NCBI GenBank assembly: GCA_937996765.1
Contig: CALKUG010000355.1
Span: 1-18,918, forward strand
DNA: 18,918 nt
Direction: 5' to 3'
Source: an uncultured Ignavibacteria bacterium
Lineage (GTDB): Bacteria > Bacteroidota > Ignavibacteria > Ignavibacteriales > Ignavibacteriaceae
Positions within the stretch are counted from its first letter, which is position 1. Each line of letters begins with the position of its first letter. The notes beneath the pieces were generated by a model that worked only from the letters and a program-made list of their open reading frames with translations, was not told where the DNA came from and did no database searches. Position numbers and translations under genes: made by a program. Positions 7,800 through 14,328 of this stretch are shown in pieces.

Positions 7800-9416
7800 T
7801 TAATCGTTAAAATCATTTTTAAATGGTTCTTCTTCAGGAGCAAGATATTCTACCATCAGATCAACACCATCTTTTTTCCGTAAAATTGAGTAGTTATCAA
7901 CCGATGTAGATTCATCTTCCATTAATCTAATAAAAGCTAAATACTTAAACTGCAACTTCGTTATCTGTTGAATTTTCCCTTCACGGAGCTTTGCAGCTAC
8001 AGTTGGGTGACATTTAAGAATAAGCGATTTGCCGCGTATTTTATCTTTGTGTCTGCGTAGCCATTCATCAATATCGTATAGGATATGTGATTTTTTGGTT
8101 AAATGTCCTGTACCTAAGCAATAAGGACAAACCTCAGTAAGGGCTTGCATAATATTCTGTCGAACACGCTGCCTGGTAATTTCTATAAGTCCAAAATCTG
8201 ACATTGGAAGCAACGAAACTTTTGCCCTGTCTTTTCTAAACTCTTTACGAAGTTCATCAAAAACTTTTTTTCTGTTTTTATCGTCTTCTAAATCAATAAA
8301 ATCAACAACTATCAATCCGCCGATATCTCGTAGCCGTAGTTGTCGGGCAATTTCACGAGCTGCCTCTATATCAGTTTTAAGCGAATTCAGCTCTTGCTCT
8401 TTGTTTGCTGCATACTTACCGCTATTTACATCTATTACAACCATAGCTTCTGTATGCTCAATAATAAGATAGCCGCCACTTTTTAAGAAAACTTTACGGG
8501 TGAATAATTCACGAATTTGGTCTTCAACTTTAAACGCCTCAAAAATTGATTCGTTGGGTTTGAATAACTCAATTTTATGAACCCATTCACGTTGAACAGT
8601 TTCTACGTAATCGCGTATTTCTTTGTAGAGTTTTTTAGAATCAACATAAACTTTAGTTACATCGCTGGTAAATAAATCCCTAATTACACTCGAGGTAGTG
8701 CTAACATCCTGATAAACGCATTTTGGGGGTTCGCTTGCTTTTGCGGTTTCTTGAATAGTTTTCCAAGTCTCTACTAAATTCTTTAAATCATCTTGGAGGG
8801 CTTCCTCAGCCTGATTTTTTGCTACTGTACGAATTATGAGACCGCAGTTGGCAGGTATAATACTACGAGCTATAGAACGCAAACGGCGGCGTTCTTTATA
8901 ATCAATAATTTTTTTAGAAACACCTATTCGATTATCGAATGGTAGTAAAACACAAAAACGCCCGGGGATTGAGATTGCCGAAGAGACACGTACACCTTTA
9001 TTGGCCACGGGCTCCTTGGTTATTTGAATAAGTATTTCCTCACCCTTTTGAAGAACGGGAACCCCGTTAATCATTTTTGGGGGAGTATAAGTTTGTTCGA
9101 TTTTAGTGTTGTTTACCGTAAAATCGTCATCTTCATCATCCAGATCATCGTCGGATTCATCACCTAATAACGCCTGAGCTTCTTTTGTTCTCTCAGCAAT
9201 ATCTGAGAAATGGAGGAAAGCATCATGCTTCATACCGATATCAATAAATGCTGCCTTTATTCCAGGAAGAACTCGAGCAACTCTACCAAGATAAATATCC
9301 CCGACCATGCGTCGGTTTTCCGGGTAGTCAACAAAGAAATCGGCTAAGTTCCCATCCTCGGTAATGGCAACGCGTGTCTGTGATGCCGAAGAGTTTATAA
9401 TAATTTCTTTTAACAT
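7800..9416 (-). CDS. rng: Ribonuclease G/E family endoribonuclease
   Basis: A 538-residue RNase G/E-type enzyme that cleaves single-stranded AU-rich RNA and takes part in rRNA processing and mRNA decay. The N-terminal S1 domain (GDIYLGRVARVLPGIKAAF onward) is split by an acidic insert at residues 86-98 made almost only of Asp and Glu. The RNase H-like and DNase I-like catalytic region follows, with the Mg-binding Asp in VVIDVNSGK (Asp329) and the second in GGLIVVDFIDL (Asp372). The zinc-link motif CPYC (430-433), needed for dimer/tetramer assembly, is followed by GTGH. There is no long RNase E-type C-terminal scaffold, so it is closer to RNase G in layout. The ATG start matches the family N-terminus (MLKEIIINSS). 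It heads a second transcription unit and lies just after pnp, another RNA-decay gene. Confidence 0.95.
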   Translation of the reverse strand: MLKEIIINSSASQTRVAITEDGNLADFFVDYPENRRMVGDIYLGRVARVLPGIKAAFIDIGMKHDAFLHFSDIAERTKEAQALLGDESDDDLDDEDDDFTVNNTKIEQTYTPPKMINGVPVLQKGEEILIQITKEPVANKGVRVSSAISIPGRFCVLLPFDNRIGVSKKIIDYKERRRLRSIARSIIPANCGLIIRTVAKNQAEEALQDDLKNLVETWKTIQETAKASEPPKCVYQDVSTTSSVIRDLFTSDVTKVYVDSKKLYKEIRDYVETVQREWVHKIELFKPNESIFEAFKVEDQIRELFTRKVFLKSGGYLIIEHTEAMVVIDVNSGKYAANKEQELNSLKTDIEAAREIARQLRLRDIGGLIVVDFIDLEDDKNRKKVFDELRKEFRKDRAKVSLLPMSDFGLIEITRQRVRQNIMQALTEVCPYCLGTGHLTKKSHILYDIDEWLRRHKDKIRGKSLILKCHPTVAAKLREGKIQQITKLQFKYLAFIRLMEDESTSVDNYSILRKKDGVDLMVEYLAPEEEPFKNDFND

Positions 9417-9622
9417 CGTGGTTAAAACTCTCTGTTTGCAAACGGAAATTGCATAGAAATGCTCTCTCTTCTACAGTAGTAACCCAATTCTCCCGATGGG
9501 GTAATAACACACTTACTACAATCAATACGAGCAACATATCTGCAAATTCGCCTATGTTTGGTAAAAATCTTTTCAATCTAAGCCAATTACTGTACTTAAA
9601 AACAGTCTGTATAAAACACCAA

Positions 9623-9651
9623 CCCCGAGGAGGCCTAAAAAGCCCTCGGGG
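9623..9651 (-). terminator. Probable intrinsic terminator after pnp
   Basis: On the minus strand an 8-bp perfect GC-rich stem (CCCCGAGG paired with CCTCGGGG) closes a 13-nt loop, about 30 bp after the pnp stop. The downstream tract is only moderately T-rich (TTGGTGTTTTATA), so termination strength is uncertain. The position at the junction between pnp and the gene run starting with rng supports a terminator or an RNA 3'-end stabiliser. Confidence 0.6.
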
Positions 9652-9679
9652 AAGTGTAAAGATAGAAATGTAGCGAGAA

Positions 9680-11791
9680 TTAAGCGTCTTGTTGCGGTTG
9701 CTCTGTAGGAGCTGGTTTTGGCAACAATGCTTTTCTGCTCAACTTAAACTTATTGCCATCTATTCCAATAAGTTTAGTTGTAACCTTTTCTCCTTCGCTC
9801 AGAACGTCGGTAACGTTTTTAATACGTTTGTGATCAATTTCTGAAACGTGGAGTAACCCGGTTTTGCCAGGCATGAATTCAATTACTGCACCAAATTCAA
9901 GGATTTTAACAATATGTCCATCGTAGGTTTCGCCTACTTCAGGAACAGCCATCATACCTTTAATATATTTGGCACAACCTTCAGCGTTTTCTGATTGTAT
10001 GGAAGCAATACTTACTGTTCCATCATCTTCAACGTGAATGTCAACTTCATAATCGCGCTGTAAACCTTGTATGTGTTTACCGCCCGGTCCTATTAACATA
10101 CCAATCATGTCGGTAGGTATTTTCAGAACGATAAAGCGGGGCGCAAATTTTGAAATTTCTACTCTTGGCGAGGAAATAGCTTCATTCATAATCGAAAGAA
10201 TATGTAATCTGCCTTCTTTTGCCTGAGCAACTGCTTTTTCCATAATCTCAAACGAAATACCTTCAATTTTGATATCCATTTGGAAGCCGGTAATACCGTC
10301 AACGGTTCCTGCTACCTTAAAATCCATATCGCCAAAGTGGTCTTCATCTCCGAGAATATCGGTAAGAACTGCGTATTTGTCGCCTTCTTTTATGAGTCCC
10401 ATTGCAATTCCCGCGACGTGTTTAGGCACGGGAACGCCGCCATCCATTAAAGCAAGTGACCCTGCGCAAACGGTTGCCATTGAGGAAGAACCATTTGATT
10501 CGAGTACGTCACTGATTAAACGAATGGTATAAGGGAATTCTTCTGCTTTAGGAGCAAATACTTTCAACGAACGCTCTGCAAGATTGCCGTGTCCGATTTC
10601 TCTTCTGCCTACTCCTGTCATTCTACCAACTTCACCTACTGAAAACGGAGGAAAGTTATAGTGGAGGAGGAAGCGTTTTGATACTTCGTTATGCAATCCG
10701 TCAATAATTTGTTCGTCGTCCTTGGTTCCCAAGGTAAGAGTTGTTAAGCTCTGTGTTTCGCCTCTTGTAAACAAAGCCGAAGCATGTGTTCTTGGCAATA
10801 CACCAAGTTCAATTGTTATAGGGCGTACAGAACGAGTATCTCTTCCATCGAGACGGATACCTTCATCTAAAATTCGTGAACGAATAATTTCGGTCTCAAA
10901 ATCATGGATAAGGTTCTTAATCTTCTTTTCAGATTCGGGGAATTGTTCTGCAAGTGCTGCCAATGTAGCTTCTGTTATCGCTTTTTTTCCATTGTGTCTT
11001 TCCTGTTTTGGTAATACACTGGAATAAAGGTCCTTTAACTGTTGGAATGCTGATGCACGAACTGCTGCAACCATTTCTTCGGCAACAGGAACAACTTTGA
11101 TTTCTCTTTTGGCTTTACCAACTTCAGCAACAAGCTCTTTTTGAAGTGCAATGATCTTTTTGATTGCATCGTGAGCAAAACGTAATGCGGCAATCATATC
11201 ATCTTCGCTTACTTCTTTTGCTTCGCCTTCCACCATCATAATGGAATCATCGGTGCCGGCAACAACCAATTCGATTTCTGATTCTTCAACTTGCTCGAAA
11301 GTAGGATATACTATGAACTCGCCTTTGTATTTTACAACGCGTACTTCTGCTACCGGACCGTTAAATGGAATGTCGGAAATAGCCAAAGCTGCCGAAGCGC
11401 CTACTGCTCCGAGTACATCTGAGTCATGTTCGCCATCGGATGAATACACTGTTGCAACTACTTGAGTTTCATTTTTGAAGGTATCGGGGAATAAAGGACG
11501 AATTGGGCGGTCGATTAAACGCGCACTCAAAATTTCCTTTTCACTGGGGCGACCTTCTCTTTTTATGAAACCGCCGGGAAACTTACCGGCTGCGGATGCT
11601 TTTTCACGATATTCAACTTGTAAAGGAAAGAAATCTTGATCATCCTTTGCTTCGGGTGCAGCAACTGCAGTTACTAAAACCATGGTATCGTTGTAACGAA
11701 CCATTACCGAACCGTTTGCTTGTTTTGCAAATCTTCCGGTTTCTATCGAAAGGATTTTCCCGCCGATTTCTACTTCTTTAGTGATAAGCAT
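9680..11791 (-). CDS. pnp: Polyribonucleotide nucleotidyltransferase (PNPase)
   Basis: Phosphorolytic 3'-5' exoribonuclease central to mRNA turnover. The 703 residues cover the whole family layout. The first RNase PH domain has FIKREGRPSEKEIL (75-88) and RLIDRPIRPLF (91-101), followed by an all-helical middle. The second RNase PH domain has SNGSSSMA (432-439) and GDEDHFGDMDF (481-491), including the catalytic Asp pair 484 and 490. A KH domain with GPGG (568-571) and a C-terminal S1 domain (about 620-690) complete it; the tail is short and Pro/Gln-rich. The ATG lies 8 bp after the rpsO stop, with TAAGG (partly the rpsO stop codon) as ribosome binding site. The rpsO-pnp pair is conserved across bacteria; in E. 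coli the transcript is controlled by RNase III cleavage and PNPase itself. Confidence 0.98.
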   Translation of the reverse strand: MLITKEVEIGGKILSIETGRFAKQANGSVMVRYNDTMVLVTAVAAPEAKDDQDFFPLQVEYREKASAAGKFPGGFIKREGRPSEKEILSARLIDRPIRPLFPDTFKNETQVVATVYSSDGEHDSDVLGAVGASAALAISDIPFNGPVAEVRVVKYKGEFIVYPTFEQVEESEIELVVAGTDDSIMMVEGEAKEVSEDDMIAALRFAHDAIKKIIALQKELVAEVGKAKREIKVVPVAEEMVAAVRASAFQQLKDLYSSVLPKQERHNGKKAITEATLAALAEQFPESEKKIKNLIHDFETEIIRSRILDEGIRLDGRDTRSVRPITIELGVLPRTHASALFTRGETQSLTTLTLGTKDDEQIIDGLHNEVSKRFLLHYNFPPFSVGEVGRMTGVGRREIGHGNLAERSLKVFAPKAEEFPYTIRLISDVLESNGSSSMATVCAGSLALMDGGVPVPKHVAGIAMGLIKEGDKYAVLTDILGDEDHFGDMDFKVAGTVDGITGFQMDIKIEGISFEIMEKAVAQAKEGRLHILSIMNEAISSPRVEISKFAPRFIVLKIPTDMIGMLIGPGGKHIQGLQRDYEVDIHVEDDGTVSIASIQSENAEGCAKYIKGMMAVPEVGETYDGHIVKILEFGAVIEFMPGKTGLLHVSEIDHKRIKNVTDVLSEGEKVTTKLIGIDGNKFKLSRKALLPKPAPTEQPQQDA

Positions 11792-11799
11792 TTAAAACC

Positions 11800-12063
11800 T
11801 TACTTTCTAATGTTTAATTCCTTGATGACAGCACGATATCTCGCAATCTCTGTTCTGTGGAGATAGTCGAGTAATCTTCTTCTTTTGCCTACCAAGGATA
11901 AAAGACCTCTTCTTGAATGATGGTCTTTTTTGTGTTGTGAAAAGTGCCCTGTGAGATCGTTGATTCTTTTAGTTAACAAAGCAATTTGTACTTCTGCTCT
12001 GCCTGAATCTTTTTCATCTTTTCCGAATTTAGCTACAATCTCGAGCTTTTCTTCTTTAGTCAT
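11800..12063 (-). CDS. rpsO: 30S ribosomal protein uS15
   Basis: The 87-residue product is the right length for uS15, which binds the central domain of 16S rRNA (helices h20-h22) early in 30S assembly. Recognisable segments are TGRAEVQIA-like SGRAEVQIALLTKRINDLTGH (20-40, with the family's SG(R/S)xEVQIA element), then FSQHKKDHHSRRGLL and VGKRRRLLDYL. The ATG has AAGGAG about 10 bases upstream. A 72-bp gap separates it from ribF. It is immediately followed by pnp. In other bacteria uS15 represses its own mRNA through a structured leader; the leader here also folds locally around the ribosome binding site. Confidence 0.98.
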   Translation of the reverse strand: MTKEEKLEIVAKFGKDEKDSGRAEVQIALLTKRINDLTGHFSQHKKDHHSRRGLLSLVGKRRRLLDYLHRTEIARYRAVIKELNIRK

Positions 12064-12135
12064 TTGAGTATTACTCCTTTTTGTTTGTACGATATAACCC
12101 CAGTCGCAACCGGGATCTATTAATAAAAAATTAGC

Positions 12136-13071
12136 TTAACCGAGTTCTTGCAGTATTTCTCTACTGCGTTCAACATCGGCTGTTATTTGTTCTACAAGCT
12201 TTTCGGCGGAGTTAAAAACCACTTCACCTCTCAACTTTTTAACAAATTCAACGTGCACCTCTTTACCATAAATAAGCGCATCAAAATCATGAATAAACAC
12301 TTCGGTACTCAGCACATTATCGGCATCAAACGTTGGACGGTACCCAATGTTTGCGGTACCTTTGTATCTTTTTCCTTCCAACTCAACCATACAAGCGTAA
12401 ACACCATTTGTAGGAAGCAACTTTAAAGAGTTTGAGCAGGAAACATTAGCAGTTGGAAATCCAATAGTACGTCCTCTTTTTTTTCCTTGGACTACTGTTC
12501 CTAATACAGAGTACCATCTGCCAAGATATTTATTCACCTGTTGTAAATCGCCTTCTTGCAACGATTTACGTATAAGCGTGCTGCTTACCACCGAGCCTTC
12601 TACGGAATAACCCGGCACTACTTCCACTTCAAAACCGATTTCGATTCCGAGCTTTTTAAGAGTCTCGGCATCGCCACCTCGTCCTTTGCCAAATTTATGG
12701 TCGTAGCCAACAATTATTTTTGAAAAACCAACCTTTTCACCAAGGTAATTTTTGATAAACTCTTCGGGTGATTGTTTAGCAAATTCTTTCGTAAACTCTA
12801 CCACCAACATTTCATCGATACCCGATTCAGAAATAAACCTTACTTTTTCTTCTACAGTAGTAAGTAGTGGTATTCTCAAATCCGGTGTGATCACCGACCG
12901 TGGATGCGGTTCAAAAGTCACAAGGAGAGAACGAAATCCCTTGATTTTGGCTTCTTGTACAAGTGTATCAAGTATTTTTCTATGCCCTTTATGAACGCCA
13001 TCAAAGGTTCCTAAGGTTATAACCGTATTGATAGTTTTTTGTATCGAATCCGTGTTTTTATGTAGAAGCAT
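12136..13071 (-). CDS. ribF: Bifunctional riboflavin kinase / FAD synthetase
   Basis: This cytosolic enzyme phosphorylates riboflavin to FMN and adenylylates FMN to FAD. The 311-residue product has the usual two domains. The N-terminal nucleotidyl-transferase carries GTFDGVHKGH at 21-30 (the HxGH-type motif), TFEPHPR (52-58) and the KMSKS-like SSTLIRK at 163-169. The C-terminal riboflavin kinase domain (about 182-311) has GRTIGFPTANV (200-210) with the metal/ATP-binding Thr and Asn, then NGVYA and GTANIGYRPTF. The ATG is preceded by AGGAT with only one base of spacing, a poor ribosome binding site, but no better start exists before GTFDG. There is a 60-bp gap from truB that contains a promoter-like octamer. 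The truB-ribF-rpsO order is widespread. Confidence 0.96.
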   Translation of the reverse strand: MLLHKNTDSIQKTINTVITLGTFDGVHKGHRKILDTLVQEAKIKGFRSLLVTFEPHPRSVITPDLRIPLLTTVEEKVRFISESGIDEMLVVEFTKEFAKQSPEEFIKNYLGEKVGFSKIIVGYDHKFGKGRGGDAETLKKLGIEIGFEVEVVPGYSVEGSVVSSTLIRKSLQEGDLQQVNKYLGRWYSVLGTVVQGKKRGRTIGFPTANVSCSNSLKLLPTNGVYACMVELEGKRYKGTANIGYRPTFDADNVLSTEVFIHDFDALIYGKEVHVEFVKKLRGEVVFNSAEKLVEQITADVERSREILQELG

Positions 13072-13094
13072 ATCCTAATACTTTGTGCAATTTG

Positions 13095-13125
13095 CAAATA
13101 TAACTGTTTTTGTAATATTAAAAAA
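13095..13125 (-). promoter_or_regulatory. Possible internal Bacteroidota-type promoter before ribF
   Basis: In the 60-bp truB-ribF gap the minus strand reads TATATTTG (13095-13102), matching the Bacteroidota -7 consensus TAnnTTTG. A T-run (13120-13125) lies 17 bp upstream where TTTG would be expected, so the -33 box has a mismatch. The same octamer occurs before rimP. Assigned by pattern only. Confidence 0.35.
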
Positions 13126-13131
13126 CGTTGG

Positions 13132-13869
13132 CTAAGTTATCTGTTTATGGAGTGTTGTACTATGTTCCTTACCCCACAACCTTAACTCATCGGGTGTAAA
13201 CGCATCTTCGGCTCTATATTCACCTATAGATTCTCTTCGGAGCGAAGTTAAATAACCACCACAACCAAGTGCTTCACCTAAATCGTGGGCGATAACTCGT
13301 ATGTATGTTCCCTTAGAGCAGGCTATTCTAAACGAAACAAAAGGAAACTGTATATCCGTGATTTCGAACGAGGTGATAGTTACTTGCCGCTCATTTCGCT
13401 CAACGGTACGCCCTTTTCTTGCCAACTTATAAAGCTTTGTTCCATTGTGGTTTACAGCCGAATACATTGGGGGAATTTGAGTAATTAAACCCGTGAATTT
13501 TGGAATCTGAGCCATTACATCCTGCGAGGTTATACCCTCAATACTACGTGTTTCACTCACTTCGGTTTCGCCATCCATAGAGGGTGTACTTTCACCCAGC
13601 TTAATGGTACCGGTATATACTTTGCCTAAGTCCTGAAACGAAATTATTTTTTTGGTTGACTTACCAATGCACACTATTAAAAGTCCGGTGGCTCGTGGGT
13701 CTAATGTTCCTGCGTGTCCCGCTTTTTTAACCCCAAGTGCTTTCCTAAGTTCGTGAATTACTTTAAACGAACTCCAGTTTAGCGGCTTATCAACTAAAAT
13801 TTCTTCACCAATTGCAAGATTAACTGATTCGAGAAACTCGGGCGAATTACAATTCTGTTTTGTTATCAT
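13132..13869 (-). CDS. truB: tRNA pseudouridine-55 synthase
   Basis: TruB isomerises U55 to pseudouridine in the T-loop of tRNAs and also helps tRNA folding. The 245-residue product has VDKPLNWSSF (26-35) and the catalytic motif GHAGTLDPRATG (51-62) with the nucleophile Asp57. KVYTGTIKLGESTPSMDGE, QIPPMYSAV and the later CSKGTYIRVIAHDLGEALG segment are also family hallmarks. The protein ends early relative to E. coli TruB (about 314), lacking much of a C-terminal PUA domain; this short form is usual in Bacteroidota-like lineages. The ATG lies inside the end of rbfA, a 23-bp overlap in another frame, suggesting coupled translation. AAGG directly touches the ATG, so the ribosome binding site is not ideal. 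Confidence 0.96.
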   Translation of the reverse strand: MITKQNCNSPEFLESVNLAIGEEILVDKPLNWSSFKVIHELRKALGVKKAGHAGTLDPRATGLLIVCIGKSTKKIISFQDLGKVYTGTIKLGESTPSMDGETEVSETRSIEGITSQDVMAQIPKFTGLITQIPPMYSAVNHNGTKLYKLARKGRTVERNERQVTITSFEITDIQFPFVSFRIACSKGTYIRVIAHDLGEALGCGGYLTSLRRESIGEYRAEDAFTPDELRLWGKEHSTTLHKQIT

Positions 13870-14203
13870 CCTTGTGGATTTGCTTTATCAGTTCATCAAT
13901 ACGTTCAACAACATCGGTGGTATCATCTAAATAAAATTTTAGCTCGGGCACATAGCGAACTCGTATGCGAGATGCCAACTCGGTGCGAATGGATTTGTTA
14001 TACATATCCAGTTTTTCAAGTACTTCGGCGCGCTTTTCTTTTTCGAAAACCGACACATATATCTTAGCAAGTTTGAGATCGGGGGTTAACACAACATTGG
14101 TTAATGTAACAAAGCCCAATCCGTAACCGGCGTATTTATGAAGCAGAATTAAACTTATCTCGTCTTTAATTTGTGCTTCGAGACGTGGGACTCTTCTACC
14201 CAT
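13847..14203 (-). CDS. rbfA: Ribosome-binding factor A
   Basis: RbfA is a small KH-fold protein that binds the 30S neck region and supports late maturation of the 16S rRNA 5' end, especially in the cold. The 118 residues are typical. The family pattern is visible: RLEAQIKDEISLIL at the N-terminus, then a VTLTNVVLTPDLKLAKIYVSVF strand pair (32-53), and RVRYVPELKFYLDDTTDVVERIDELI (81-106). The ATG follows AAAGAA. It overlaps truB by 23 bp and is separated from infB by a 125-bp gap holding a large hairpin, which is unusual for such a compact operon. Confidence 0.95.
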   Translation of the reverse strand: MGRRVPRLEAQIKDEISLILLHKYAGYGLGFVTLTNVVLTPDLKLAKIYVSVFEKEKRAEVLEKLDMYNKSIRTELASRIRVRYVPELKFYLDDTTDVVERIDELIKQIHKDDNKTEL

Positions 14204-14249
14204 TTCTTTGCCTATTCATCGTCTATCAAAAAACATACTGTTAATTAAA

Positions 14250-14287
14250 CGGCAAAGCCCTTAACCAACTTGGTAAGAGCTTTGCCG
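14250..14287 (-). other. Long imperfect hairpin in the infB-rbfA gap
   Basis: A 38-nt inverted repeat has perfect 9-bp outer arms (CGGCAAAGC at 14279-14287 and GCTTTGCCG at 14250-14258 in minus-strand sense). Further pairing of CTTA with TAAG and CCAA with TTGG inside leaves a very small loop and a bulge. On the minus strand it is followed by TTTAATTAA, a weak T-rich tract. It sits between the infB stop and rbfA, so it could be a partial terminator, an RNA-processing site or a stabiliser of the infB 3' end. Confidence 0.65.
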
Positions 14288-14328
14288 GAATTTTTAAACT
14301 CAAGAGTATCAGCAAACAGTTTTATGTG

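Noticed and set aside
9449..9673. Plus-strand reading frame of 74 codons across the pnp-rng spacer
   Set aside because: It runs through the pnp terminator hairpin, has no ribosome binding site, and opposes all neighbouring genes.
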